Assembly: GCA_964434425.1 (NCBI GenBank)
Contig: CAYSVH010000015.1
Coordinates: forward strand, 1 to 64,000
DNA length: 64,000 nucleotides
Source of the DNA: CALMEC01 sp964434425
Lineage (GTDB): Bacteria > Actinomycetota > Thermoleophilia > Miltoncostaeales > Miltoncostaeaceae
Direction of reading: 5' to 3'
Each line of letters begins with the position of its first letter. Positions within the stretch are counted from its first letter, which is position 1. The position numbers and the translations under genes are program-made. Of this stretch, positions 24,990-32,989 are shown one piece after another. The notes under the pieces were generated by a model that searched no databases, had not been told where the DNA came from, and saw only the letters and a program-made list of their open reading frames with translations.

Positions 24990-26620
24990 TGTTTGGACAG
25001 TACCGGGAGGGTCTTCTTCTCGGCCGTGGCCGGCTGCCAGGCGGGCAGCTTGCGGATCTCATCGACGTGCTTCATCGAATCGATCTGCCCGGTGAACTTC
25101 AGCAGCTGATTGCGGCCGTAGCGGCGGAAGATCGGGACACCCAGAAGACGGTAGATGAGGTCCATCGATTTGGCGGACATCCCCTCGCGCATTACCCGGA
25201 ACGCCTCGGGTCCCCGGCCCCGCATCGAGAGGAACGCGAGCCTCGGGAGGCGGATGGTGGTGCGCCACTCACGGACGAGCATCGCGGTCACCTTGCCCAT
25301 GTTGCGGCGGACGTCGCGGCTCATCATCTGCTTCCAGCCCTTCGAGGAATAGAAGCGCAGCATTCCCTTCCACGTCTCCATCTGGAGTTCGTAAGGGGTC
25401 ATGTTCTTCGGCGCGATGATGCAGTGGTGGCCGTCGTAGAGGCTGTAGTCCTGCGTGAGCACGCGGTCGTCGGCGCGCATCTGCGCGTCGAACGCCGTTC
25501 CCGGCAGGGTGGTCAGCATCATCATCTGGAGCGTGTCCACCTCGTGCTCCAGCGCGAAGTCGATGGTGGCGCGCACCGTCTCGGCCGTGTCGGTGTCGGC
25601 CCCCACGACGAACATGCCGTGCACGCGGATCCCGTAGTCGTGGAGGAGCGCGATGGACGTCGTGATGTGCTCCACCCGCTGCTTCTTGTTGTAGGCGTCG
25701 AGGCCGGCCTGGGTCACCGACTCGAATCCCACGTAGACCATGTAGCAGCCCGAGTCGCGCATGAGCTCGAGCAGCTCGTAGTCCGGTGTGAGCTTCTTCT
25801 TCGAGACGTAGAGGCTGTCGGCGCGGATCTGGGCCGTCCACATCGGGGTGATCTTCTCGGCGATCATCTGGCGGAACAGGGTCTTCGACTGCTTCTTGTC
25901 GACGATGAAGATGTCGTCGTAGAAGAAGACGCGCTCGGCCCGTGCCTGCCGGAGCTCGCGCATGACGTTCTCCACGGACCGGCTGCGCAGCTTTCGGCCG
26001 AACATCTTGATGACCGAGCAGAAGTTGCAGTCGTACGGGCAGCCCCACTTCATCATGAGCGGGTACGTCGTCATGCGTTCACGGCCCTCCAGCAGGTGGA
26101 AGGCGGGGAACGGCAGTGCGTCGAGGTCCTCGCTGGAGGCGGGGGGCGCCTCGGGGTTGTCCACCTGGCGGCCGTCGGCGTCCAGCCATGACAGGCCGAG
26201 CACGGCGTGGAGTTCGTCGCGGGCGCCTCCGCGCGTCATCCACTCGAACAGCTGCACCCACCCGATGTGCCCCTCGCGCCGGATCACGTAGTCGGCGTGG
26301 TTGAGGGCCTCGTGGGCCATGAACGTCACGTGCGAACCGCCGATCACGACGGGGATGCCGGCCTCGCGGATGCGGTCGGCGTAGGCGTATCCTTCGAGCG
26401 TCGTGTTCGTCGTCGTCGAGATGCAGACCAGGTCCGAGGAGAGGACGTCGTCCCAGTCGACCTCGACGTCGCGGATCAACTCGCAGTACACCCACTGGTC
26501 GACAGACGGGTCCTCACGTTCGATGCATGCGGCGAGAAGGGGGAGGCCGAGCTTGGGCAGGTTCGCGATCTCATAGATCGTCGCCCCCTTCGGCCGAGGC
26601 TCGATGTAGCGGATCTTCAT
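24986..26620 (-). CDS. Cobalamin-binding-domain radical SAM protein
   Basis: The 544-residue protein has an N-terminal Rossmann-like B12-binding domain (about residues 1-140; LVCISTTTNTTLEGYAYADR and IPVVIGGSHVTFMAHEAL). The usual DxHxxG cobalamin-ligand motif is not obvious. The radical SAM core starts at MMKWGCPYDCNFCSV with the CX3CX2C iron-sulfur triad near residue 197. TPMWTAQIRADSLY and YMVYVGFESVTQAGLDAYNKK are typical later barrel strands. A C-terminal domain of about 150 basic residues follows. Family members perform methylations or radical rearrangements on lipids, tetrapyrroles and natural products; the substrate here is unknown. It overlaps the methylmalonyl-CoA epimerase gene upstream and the small-protein gene downstream by four bases each. 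Confidence 0.87.
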   Translation of the reverse strand: MKIRYIEPRPKGATIYEIANLPKLGLPLLAACIEREDPSVDQWVYCELIRDVEVDWDDVLSSDLVCISTTTNTTLEGYAYADRIREAGIPVVIGGSHVTFMAHEALNHADYVIRREGHIGWVQLFEWMTRGGARDELHAVLGLSWLDADGRQVDNPEAPPASSEDLDALPFPAFHLLEGRERMTTYPLMMKWGCPYDCNFCSVIKMFGRKLRSRSVENVMRELRQARAERVFFYDDIFIVDKKQSKTLFRQMIAEKITPMWTAQIRADSLYVSKKKLTPDYELLELMRDSGCYMVYVGFESVTQAGLDAYNKKQRVEHITTSIALLHDYGIRVHGMFVVGADTDTAETVRATIDFALEHEVDTLQMMMLTTLPGTAFDAQMRADDRVLTQDYSLYDGHHCIIAPKNMTPYELQMETWKGMLRFYSSKGWKQMMSRDVRRNMGKVTAMLVREWRTTIRLPRLAFLSMRGRGPEAFRVMREGMSAKSMDLIYRLLGVPIFRRYGRNQLLKFTGQIDSMKHVDEIRKLPAWQPATAEKKTLPVLSKQ

Positions 26621-27045
26621 GCTGCTTCTCCGTGCGATGCGTCGTGCTCCTCGACGAGCTCGGTCAGAACCCCGCCTGTGGAGCGTGGATGCAGGAAGGC
26701 GATGAGATGACCGCCGAGGCCGCGGCGCGGCTCGCGGTCGATGAGTTCGATCCCGTCGGCGGTGAGCTCCGCGAGGGTTCCACGAAGGTCGGCGACCTCG
26801 TAGGCCACGTGGTGCAGTCCCTCCCCCCGGCGGTCGAGGAAGCGGGCGACCGCGCCGGTCGGGTCGATGGGCCGGATCAGTTCCACCACGCTGGTCCCCG
26901 CGTCGAGCGCGACGGCCTCGACACCCTGGTCGTCCAGAACCTCACGGACCGCCACACGCATGCCGAGGGCACCCTCGTAGCGGGCGATGGCCGCGTCCAG
27001 GTCGGCGACCACATGGCCGATGTGGTGAATGCGATTCAGGCGCAC
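26617..27045 (-). CDS. mce: Methylmalonyl-CoA epimerase (VOC superfamily)
   Basis: The 142-residue protein shows two VOC repeats. RLNRIHHIGHVVADLDAAI has the first metal-ligand histidine, followed by SVVELIRPIDP, then GLHHVAYEVADL and a terminal glutamate-containing strand VLTELVEEH. This matches methylmalonyl-CoA epimerase, which interconverts the (R) and (S) forms in propionate and branched-chain metabolism. I set the start at GTG 27045 because TAAAGT ends exactly 7 bases upstream; the GTG at 27054 would overlap that hexamer. The radical SAM gene overlaps its stop (ATGA). An adjacent B12-dependent mutase would be expected, but the neighbour is a B12 radical SAM enzyme instead. Confidence 0.85.
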   Translation of the reverse strand: MRLNRIHHIGHVVADLDAAIARYEGALGMRVAVREVLDDQGVEAVALDAGTSVVELIRPIDPTGAVARFLDRRGEGLHHVAYEVADLRGTLAELTADGIELIDREPRRGLGGHLIAFLHPRSTGGVLTELVEEHDASHGEAA

Positions 27046-27052
27046 GTCGTGC

Positions 27053-27058
27053 ACTTTA
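27053..27058 (-). promoter_or_regulatory. Putative -10 box (TAAAGT) of the mce operon
   Basis: On the minus strand TAAAGT is followed by 7 bases and the GTG at 27045, the leaderless arrangement seen repeatedly here. Confidence 0.5.
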
Positions 27059-27286
27059 CGGGGATGGCCGTTCGTTTTCGAACCGTCGTCGCATCGTCTG
27101 GTGTCACACCGCCCGTGTCACCGGGATGCACCCCACATCCACGATTGGCTGGATCGACCGTCTAAAGGCCGCCCGAGTCCATGCCGACAACATTTCCGCG
27201 GAGGGAGTGAACTTCGATCGCGCGACATGGGGTGGGCGGCCGGTGCGTTCCGGGACGGCTCATCCGAGACCACTGGAGTTGAGCTG

Positions 27287-27928
27287 ATGGCTGTTCTCGG
27301 AGATCTCGCGGATTTCTCGATCTCGGACGTTCTGAGGATCGTCCGGACGAAGACCGGCGTCCTCTACCTCTACAGCGCGCTGGGCGGACGGAGTCTGGAG
27401 CTGGGGCTCCACAGGAACCACCTGCTCTGCATGTTCGTCGACGGCCTTCCGGTGACGCGACCGGAGAAGGCGGTGGAGATCCTCCGGTTCCTGGCGCGCG
27501 AGGGGAAGGGCAAGTTCTCGTTCGAGAACCAGGCCCTCGAGGCCCTCACCCGTCACTACACCATCCCGCTCGACCAGGGTGTCAATCAGGGCGTCGCGCA
27601 GCGCCGGGTCGGCGAGGCGGAACTCCCCCATCCGCTCACACGCTTCCGCGCGGTCGAGCCGCTCCCCACGGTCCCGACCGTTCTGCAGCCCTACTGGCAG
27701 CGCGCTGAGCAGCACCTCCGCCGTGGCAGCAACGGCGAGGAGCTCGCCGCCGCCCTCGGCATTTCGGTTCGTGACGCACTCACCCTCATCTACCGGCTGC
27801 GGGCCGTGTCCCTCATCCAGGTGATGCGCGCGCAGCGCGCCGGAGCGGGTCGTGGTGCGCCGGCACAGGTCACCACGGAGACCCGGTCGGTGCTGCGGCG
27901 TCTCATCGGCCGGCTGCGTAGGCACTGA
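27287..27928 (+). CDS. DUF4388-domain protein
   Basis: The 213-residue protein begins with a DUF4388 (PatA-like) domain: GDLADFSISDVLRIVRTKTG, then SLELGLHRNHLLCMFVDGLP and AVEILRFLAREGKGKFSFE, residues about 4-85. A C-terminal helical region includes a winged-helix-like stretch (NGEELAAALGISVRDALTLIYRLRAVSLIQVM) and a basic tail. DUF4388 proteins are linked to gliding or polarity and two-component modules. The ATG at 27287 has GGAG eight bases upstream. Its TGA shares a base with the ATG of the following GTPase, so the two are co-translated. This resembles an actinobacterial conservon pair with DUF4388 in place of the usual DUF742 partner; that comparison is my inference. Confidence 0.82.
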   Translation: MAVLGDLADFSISDVLRIVRTKTGVLYLYSALGGRSLELGLHRNHLLCMFVDGLPVTRPEKAVEILRFLAREGKGKFSFENQALEALTRHYTIPLDQGVNQGVAQRRVGEAELPHPLTRFRAVEPLPTVPTVLQPYWQRAEQHLRRGSNGEELAAALGISVRDALTLIYRLRAVSLIQVMRAQRAGAGRGAPAQVTTETRSVLRRLIGRLRRH

Positions 27929-28500
27929 TGAGCTTTCAGCCGTTGAAACTCGTCGTCAGCGGACCCGTGGGCTCCGGTAAGACGACGTTCATCCAGACGC
28001 TCTCCGAGACCGAGGTCGTCTCGACGGACGAGGAGGCCAGCGAGGACATCGGTAAGGCCAGCACGACCGTCGCCCTCGACTTCGGCACCGTCCACATCGA
28101 CGACACCCTGCTGTTCCTCTTCGGCACCCCCGGCCAGGAACGCTTCGACTTCATGTGGGACGTGCTCTGCGAGGGTGCCCTCGGCCTGCTCGTCCTCGTG
28201 TCGGCGAGCAAGCCGAGCGACTTCCGCCACTCACGTCACATCCTCGAGTTCATCTCGTCCCGGTATGCACTCCCGTACGTCGTCGGCGTGACCCATCAGG
28301 ACGAACCGGGCGCATGGGCGGCGGAGGACGTCGGCATGTACTTCGATGCGGCGGACGACCTCATCATCGGGTGCGACGCGCGCGACCGCATGTCGGCCGA
28401 GTACGCCCTCTCGACGCTCCTGTCCGTGATCCACGATCAGCCGGACAGCGGTCCCCCGTACCCGGTCGACTCGTCGGTCAGCCCTCGCGTGGGTTTCTGA
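27928..28500 (+). CDS. MglA/conservon-type small GTPase-like protein
   Basis: The 190-residue protein has Walker A GPVGSGKTTFIQTL (residues about 11-24), a switch I threonine region around GKASTTVALDFG, and G3 FLFGTPGQERFDFMWD. The G4 motif reads THQDE rather than NKxD, so guanine specificity may be altered, as in several conservon GTPases. It likely acts as a signalling switch together with the DUF4388 protein encoded just upstream, whose stop overlaps its ATG. Nothing identifies the sensor or effector. A perfect palindromic terminator follows 70 bases downstream. Confidence 0.87.
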   Translation: MSFQPLKLVVSGPVGSGKTTFIQTLSETEVVSTDEEASEDIGKASTTVALDFGTVHIDDTLLFLFGTPGQERFDFMWDVLCEGALGLLVLVSASKPSDFRHSRHILEFISSRYALPYVVGVTHQDEPGAWAAEDVGMYFDAADDLIIGCDARDRMSAEYALSTLLSVIHDQPDSGPPYPVDSSVSPRVGF

Positions 28501-28570
28501 GTCGCGACGTTCCCGGGGGTCCGACGGCGACGCGGTCCCGCTTCGGGCAGTACGGCGGGCGGTGTCCGAA

Positions 28571-28594
28571 AACCGGCGACCGCGGTCGCCGGTT
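28571..28594. terminator. Perfect-palindrome terminator between convergent genes
   Basis: AACCGGCGACCG followed by CGGTCGCCGGTT is a 24-base perfect palindrome midway between the GTPase gene (plus) and the SRPBCC gene (minus). A bidirectional terminator is the simplest reading. Confidence 0.7.
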
Positions 28595-28645
28595 CGCCCG
28601 TATCGCCTCCGGCGCCGTCACCCGGTGTGAGCGGCGATCTCCGGA

Positions 28646-29161
28646 TCAGACCTCGCGCTGCGTCGGTGCACCGGAGCGTGGCCGCCGTGATGCGCCATGG
28701 GCGCCCGGCGTTCCCGGCTCGGCGTCCGGCTCGGCTCGAAGGCTCCGGGCGAGTGCCGTGAGCGTTCCGCTCCAGAGGAGGCCCTGCGTCTTCTCGGGAA
28801 ACACGAGCCGGTAGGCGAACCCCATGATGCCCGTGGAATGCGTGGTCAGCGTGACGGCGGTCCCACCGGTCCGCAGCGTCTCGAGCCGGATGGTGAGGGG
28901 CGCCCGGACGCCGAACGCCCGGACCATCCAGGAGAGTTCGTCCGGCCGGATCACCGTGGTGACGCGCGGCTCGGTCCAGAACAGCCGCCCCCGGGGATGA
29001 CGGAGCTTCATGCGGACGCGAGCGCCGGGCTGGAGTGCCGGCTTCTCCATCACGACCTCGGCGCATGCCGGATTCCATTCGGGCCAGGTGGCCACGTCGC
29101 TCAGGCGGTCCCACGTGGTGACGATGTCCGCCTCGGTTTGGATGGTGACCGTGATCGACAT
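28646..29161 (-). CDS. SRPBCC-family (polyketide cyclase-like) protein
   Basis: The 171-residue protein has the START/SRPBCC helix-grip pattern: ADIVTTWDRLSDVATWPEWN near residue 11, VRMKLRHPRG, RLFWTEPRVTTVIRPDELSW, then the long C-terminal helix (FPEKTQGLLWSGTLTALARS). A low-complexity tail (about 35 residues) follows. The fold holds small hydrophobic ligands; no function can be assigned. The ATG at 29161 lacks a ribosome binding site. It is convergent with the GTPase gene and about 100 bases downstream of the DUF1385 gene on the same strand. Confidence 0.75.
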   Translation of the reverse strand: MSITVTIQTEADIVTTWDRLSDVATWPEWNPACAEVVMEKPALQPGARVRMKLRHPRGRLFWTEPRVTTVIRPDELSWMVRAFGVRAPLTIRLETLRTGGTAVTLTTHSTGIMGFAYRLVFPEKTQGLLWSGTLTALARSLRAEPDAEPGTPGAHGASRRPRSGAPTQREV

Positions 29162-29266
29162 GGCTAGGACACGGGGTCGTGGATGTGGGGTGCGTCACCG
29201 GTGGGTGCGGGGTGCCGCTCGGCACGTGGACCGCGCCGCGAGATCACGGAACCGGCCATCCCAGGA

Positions 29267-30079
29267 TCAGGTGACACCCTCGACACGGAGGATCTCGTCC
29301 ATCGCCGCGCGGCCGACGACCATCTCGCCGGGTCCGGGTTCGCGGGTGGCGAACCGCGCTTGGATGGTGTGCCCGACACGGTGCACGGCGCGTGCGACCG
29401 GGTGGTTCGGCCGGCGGTGGGCGAAGGCGAACAGCTCGACGGCCGCGCCCACGCTGACCAGCGATCCGGTCATGCGCAGTGCCGCGGTCGGCTGGGGTGC
29501 CAGGCGCCGGATGGCGGTGTTGACGATGACCGTGAACACCATGAGGGGGAGCACGAGGTTCGTGCCGCACCGCATGTGCTCCTTGGGGTGCGCCGCGGCT
29601 CGCGCCACCTCGGATGGTCCTCCGGCCTCGTATGCGGCGATGCTCTTGTGCTCGACGGCGTGCCACGTGGCCGCGTGCGAACCCTGCAGCGTGGCGACGG
29701 CCGGCGCCAGGCCGGCGAGGGCGCCGACGGATTCCTGGATGAGCGCGGACCGCGAGGTGCGGCGGACGATGGACGCGACCAGGGCGGAGCCCGCGACGGC
29801 CGCGACGACCCGGACGTTCTCCATGGCCAGCCGCGCCCCGGGCGTGTTCACCCGGGCGACGGGGACGACGGCCACCGACTCGACCATGCGAAGAGCGCCG
29901 CGGATGACGGGGATCCTCCCCAGCGGACCGAGTGTGAAGCGGGGCTTCGGGCCGGACGAGACGACGATCTCGCCGCCTCCGTCGCGCACGGCGACGGCCC
30001 AGTGGGTCGGCCCGTGAACGAGGAGTCCGTTGGCGAGCGCCATGCCTCCGAGTCGCGGGCCCTCGTTCGAATCGCTCAT
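29267..30079 (-). CDS. DUF1385 (YqhQ-like) membrane protein
   Basis: The 270-residue protein matches DUF1385 in order: GGMALANGLLVHGPTHWAVA near the N-terminus, RIPVIRGALRMVESV, and the most conserved segment, TWHAVEHKSIAAYEAGG followed by HMRCGTNLVLPLMVF. Helix-rich membrane segments surround these. The conserved His/Glu/His and Cys suggest metal binding, but no activity is established. The ATG at 30079 lies 7 bases after a TAGATT hexamer. The upstream ThyX-like gene on the same strand ends 52 bases away. Confidence 0.88.
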   Translation of the reverse strand: MSDSNEGPRLGGMALANGLLVHGPTHWAVAVRDGGGEIVVSSGPKPRFTLGPLGRIPVIRGALRMVESVAVVPVARVNTPGARLAMENVRVVAAVAGSALVASIVRRTSRSALIQESVGALAGLAPAVATLQGSHAATWHAVEHKSIAAYEAGGPSEVARAAAHPKEHMRCGTNLVLPLMVFTVIVNTAIRRLAPQPTAALRMTGSLVSVGAAVELFAFAHRRPNHPVARAVHRVGHTIQARFATREPGPGEMVVGRAAMDEILRVEGVT

Positions 30080-30086
30080 CCCGCCG

Positions 30087-30092
30087 AATCTA
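30087..30092 (-). promoter_or_regulatory. Putative -10 box (TAGATT) of the DUF1385 gene
   Basis: On the minus strand TAGATT ends 7 bases before the ATG at 30079, so the gene probably has its own leaderless promoter despite lying downstream of the ThyX-like gene. Confidence 0.5.
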
Positions 30093-30131
30093 GCGGCCTC
30101 GTCGGGACGATGGCGACTGTCACGGTCGCAT

Positions 30132-31724
30132 TCAGGCACGGCGGGACTCCTGTCGGGCTTCCTGGGCGAGGCGTCCCGTGGTGGGGGTGCTGTGGTCGAC
30201 GTACTCCATGGCATCGGCCAACGCCTCGTGCCCCGCCACCCGGCGGATCTGTTCGTGCATCTGCTGCGCGACGAGCCGGTACGACGTGTGTCCCTGGGGC
30301 TGACTGCGGAGCTCGATGAGGTGCATGGCCTCGCGGGCGTTCATGATCATCGTGAAGCGGATACGGTGCGCGAGCGTCACGGCATAGCCGGCCTCCTGCC
30401 CGAACTCGGGGAGAAGCGCGCTCCAGAGTGATGCGCACCGCTCCTGGGAGGCCCGGTAGAGGTCCTCTGCGCCGGCGGCCACGACCTCGTCGGGGACGTC
30501 ATATCCCAGTTCGGCGGTGAGGGGTTGCGCCTGTAGTGACAGCATGCGGTGACGCTGCAGATCACGGTACGCGCCGTAGTCGCAGACGATCTCGAAGGTG
30601 TACGTGGTCGCCTCGAAAGCGCGTCCCGGACGCTCGCGTCGGTCGGCCCGTCGGCCGACGTAGGCCTGAAGAGCCTCGCGCCGGGTCGGTCGGCTGAGGC
30701 CCTGGACCTTTTTCCGCACCTCGCCCAGGGGACGGCCGCTCCCCGGCCACAGGATGTGGGTGAGAACGCGGTCCTCCCCGTCCGGGTCGAACTCGACCAG
30801 GCGCACGGCGGGGCCGTCGGCGGTGGCGGGGATGTCCTCGAAGAGGCGGCGTGCCACGGCGGTGGTCGCCCGTTCGTTCTCCTCCATGTAGCGCGCGTGG
30901 CGCACTCCGCGATCGGGACGGTCGACCCGGGTGAGGAACGCGGGCACCACCTTGCGCAGTTCGGTCAGCATCCGCTCGCCGCACTCCCGCGCCTCGGCCA
31001 GCGGGCCGGCCTGCATCCGGACGAGCAGCGCTTCGAGCGCCTGTCCGGATCCGAAGATGCCGACGTTCGCACGCGTGGCGGCGGGCAGGAGACCGCGCAG
31101 GGCATCGAGGGCGCCGGCGCGGATCGCCCGATCGCGGGCCGCGGGTGGCGTGGTGGGGTCCTGAGGAACGCCGCGGCCGATGTGATCGACCAGGACGGGG
31201 ATGAGCGCCGAGTAGTCCTCGAACGCGGCGTCCATCGCGGCGACGTACGCGGGCCCCAGTTCGGGGTGGCCCATGATCGTGGTCGGCCGGTGGTAGCGGA
31301 ACTCCCCGCCCGGGCGGTCGTCGAGGCGGATATACCGCGTCGACTGCTCGAGGTACGACGCCAGCCGGCCCCATTCGAGGACCTTCGTGAGCAGGTTGGA
31401 CGCGCCCTCGACGGCGACGTGCGCGGCGCCGAGCTGGGCGACGGAGTCGTCGCCGTATTCGGCGAGCACCCGGTCATAGAGGCTCTCCGCACGGTTCACG
31501 CCGACCGCCGAGCCGTCCGTTGCGGCTTCGGGTGACTCCTCAGAGGGGAGGAACTCATCGAGCAGGAGGCGCCGGAGCGACTTCGGGCTTCGGCTGTAGC
31601 GGGCGAACAGTGCGCCCTTGACGACGTCCGGGAGGTTCGTGAGAACGAACACCGGTCCGTCGACGCTCGTCACGTAGGGGGCGATGCGTCGGCGTTCGTC
31701 CGGTGTGAGGTCGTCGGTCACCAC
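30132..31724 (-). CDS. Double-domain ThyX-like flavoprotein with split signature motif
   Basis: At 530 residues this is twice the length of ThyX (flavin-dependent thymidylate synthase, about 220-250) and contains two ThyX-like domains. In the N-terminal copy the RHRxxSxNExSxRY signature reads WGRLASYLEQSTRY (residues about 118-131): the first two residues of RHR are lost, the SxRY end is kept. In the C-terminal copy it reads RHRMLSLQAQPLT (about 391-403): RHR is kept, the Ser and Arg that contact dUMP are lost. The C-terminal NAREAMHLIELR region is intact. The two halves may jointly form one active site type, or the protein may no longer be a thymidylate synthase. GTG at 31724 follows TACGAT by 6 bases; GTG 31721 is an alternative. 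Confidence 0.85.
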   Translation of the reverse strand: MVTDDLTPDERRRIAPYVTSVDGPVFVLTNLPDVVKGALFARYSRSPKSLRRLLLDEFLPSEESPEAATDGSAVGVNRAESLYDRVLAEYGDDSVAQLGAAHVAVEGASNLLTKVLEWGRLASYLEQSTRYIRLDDRPGGEFRYHRPTTIMGHPELGPAYVAAMDAAFEDYSALIPVLVDHIGRGVPQDPTTPPAARDRAIRAGALDALRGLLPAATRANVGIFGSGQALEALLVRMQAGPLAEARECGERMLTELRKVVPAFLTRVDRPDRGVRHARYMEENERATTAVARRLFEDIPATADGPAVRLVEFDPDGEDRVLTHILWPGSGRPLGEVRKKVQGLSRPTRREALQAYVGRRADRRERPGRAFEATTYTFEIVCDYGAYRDLQRHRMLSLQAQPLTAELGYDVPDEVVAAGAEDLYRASQERCASLWSALLPEFGQEAGYAVTLAHRIRFTMIMNAREAMHLIELRSQPQGHTSYRLVAQQMHEQIRRVAGHEALADAMEYVDHSTPTTGRLAQEARQESRRA

Positions 31725-31730
31725 CGGGTC

Positions 31731-31736
31731 ATCGTA
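31731..31736 (-). promoter_or_regulatory. Putative -10 box (TACGAT) of the ThyX-like gene
   Basis: TACGAT on the minus strand ends 6 bases before GTG 31724 and 9 bases before GTG 31721. Confidence 0.4.
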
Positions 31737-31763
31737 TAGGGCTGCTTTGCCCCGACGACGGAC

Positions 31764-31802
31764 GAAAAACGTGGTGGGCCGGCCGACGGTGCCGGCCGGC
31801 CC
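31764..31802 (-). terminator. Rho-independent terminator of the cold-shock gene
   Basis: Stem GGGCCGGCCG (31776-31785) pairs with CGGCCGGCCC (31793-31802) around a 7-base loop. On the minus strand it is followed within seven bases by TTTTT (31765-31769). It begins 10 bases after the cold-shock stop. Confidence 0.85.
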
Positions 31803-31811
31803 GAGACGAAC

Positions 31812-32018
31812 CTAGGCGAGGAGCGTCACGTTGGTCGCGAGCGGGCCCTTAGCGCCCTCCGAGACGTCAAAGCTCACGCGCTGACCCTCGTTCGCGGTGC
31901 GGTATCCCTCCACCTGGATCTCACGGAAGTGGAGGAAGAGATCCTTGCCACCATCATCCGGGGTGATGAATCCGTAACCCTTCTCGGCAGAGAACCACTT
32001 CACTACACCTTCTGGCAT
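31812..32018 (-). CDS. Cold-shock protein (CspA family)
   Basis: The 68-residue OB-fold protein begins MPEGVVKWFSAEKGYGFITP with RNP1 (KGYGFI), then RNP2 as DLFLHF in place of the more usual VFVHF, and a normal C-terminal strand. It binds single-stranded RNA/DNA and acts as an RNA chaperone. The ATG at 32018 is preferred because AAGGA lies eight bases upstream; the ATG at 32027 would sit directly on that AAGGA. A possible -10 (TATTCT, 32123-32128) would give a leader of about 100 bases, usual for cold-shock genes. A strong terminator follows. Confidence 0.95.
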   Translation of the reverse strand: MPEGVVKWFSAEKGYGFITPDDGGKDLFLHFREIQVEGYRTANEGQRVSFDVSEGAKGPLATNVTLLA

Positions 32019-32354
32019 TTCAACCATCCTTATTCGGCGAGCCGGTCAGCCACTGTCGCCGCTTGGTCGACGCCACCACCCGATCCCGCAATCTCACATC
32101 CCGACAACCGGGTGCACGGGGGAGAATAGCGTGTCCGTCGGATCGAGACGTGTCGCACCGGTGAATCTGGTAACGGATCGGTGCCGAAGGGGCCTCGGTT
32201 CGGCGCTTACAGGGCGCTGGTGACGGTGGCGGAACGCCTTCCGGAGGACGGCGAGACCATGCGATGCCGGGGCCGCGGACCTGTGTTCCGGAGTCCCTGA
32301 GGCAAGGGTTGAATGCTCACCGATCCAGCCCAGCGGTAGGTGGCTCTCGCCATC
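32019..32354. other. Divergent region between csp and the glyoxalase gene
   Basis: About 340 bases. The csp-proximal part probably forms its untranslated leader, with a candidate minus-strand -10 TATTCT at 32123-32128. I see no coding region and no clear operator. Confidence 0.4.
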
Positions 32355-32360
32355 TAGCCT
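32355..32360 (+). promoter_or_regulatory. Putative -10 box (TAGCCT) of the glyoxalase gene
   Basis: TAGCCT ends 7 bases before the ATG at 32368; no ribosome binding site is present. Confidence 0.5.
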
Positions 32361-32367
32361 GTCGCGC

Positions 32368-32757
32368 ATGGGCACCTACCTTCACACCATGTACCGGATC
32401 ACCGACCCCGAGCGGTCCCGGGCCTTCTACGAGGCGCTGGGGTTCACGCCGAGCCGCTCCGTGGACATCGTCCGTGGCGGTGAGGTCGAGGCCACCAATC
32501 ACTTCTTCTCGATGGGCGACCAGAGGGACGTCCTCGAGCTGACCTACAACCACGACGGGCGCTCCTACGACATGGGCACGGCCTACGGCCACATCGCCGT
32601 CGGGGTGCCCGACCTGGACGCCACCCTTGAGCGCCTCGCCGGGCAGGGCATCGAACCGGAGAAGCCGCCGTACCGGGTGCGCGAGGGCGGCTCGCGCCTG
32701 TGCTTCGTGCGCGACCCGGATCACTACAGGGTGGAGCTGATCGAGCGATCGTCCTGA
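32368..32757 (+). CDS. Glyoxalase I / lactoylglutathione lyase-like VOC protein
   Basis: The 129-residue protein has the two-repeat VOC fold with all four expected metal ligands: His in TYLHTMYRITD, Glu in DVLELTYNHD, His in AYGHIAVGVPDL and Glu in HYRVELIERSS. The pattern SRAFYEALGFTPSRS and FVRDPDHYRVELIE matches GloA-type enzymes, which isomerise the hemithioacetal of methylglyoxal and a thiol. Actinobacteria usually use mycothiol rather than glutathione, so the thiol partner is uncertain. The gene is monocistronic and probably leaderless. Confidence 0.9.
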   Translation: MGTYLHTMYRITDPERSRAFYEALGFTPSRSVDIVRGGEVEATNHFFSMGDQRDVLELTYNHDGRSYDMGTAYGHIAVGVPDLDATLERLAGQGIEPEKPPYRVREGGSRLCFVRDPDHYRVELIERSS

Positions 32758-32923
32758 CTCCGTCGACGCGTCACCCCGGTCGCTCGGCGGCCGGATGGCG
32801 CGTCACCCCTCCAACGCGGAGCCCTCCACCGTGCCCGTCACCGGAGCGCGTGGCCGGCGTAGAGATGCTGTGCGGCTTCACCCGTCCCCTGTGGCACGTG
32901 TGCGAGCATGCTGCTACCGTGTC

Positions 32924-32944
32924 GAAACGAAAGGTTTTCGTTTC
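32924..32944. promoter_or_regulatory. Palindromic operator candidate of the TetR-MMPL operon
   Basis: GAAACGAAA (32924-32932), three bases, then TTTCGTTTC (32936-32944) is a perfect 9-3-9 inverted repeat 45 bases before the TetR start. Position and symmetry fit an autoregulatory TetR operator. Confidence 0.7.
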
Positions 32945-32989
32945 TATGCGCCCGGAGTCGGTGGGCGAAAACGCGAGAGCAGGGGACAG

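Noticed and set aside
28571..28594. Perfect palindrome as a regulator binding site or attachment site
   Set aside because: It lies between convergent genes where a bidirectional terminator is expected, and no integrase or repeated copy is present.
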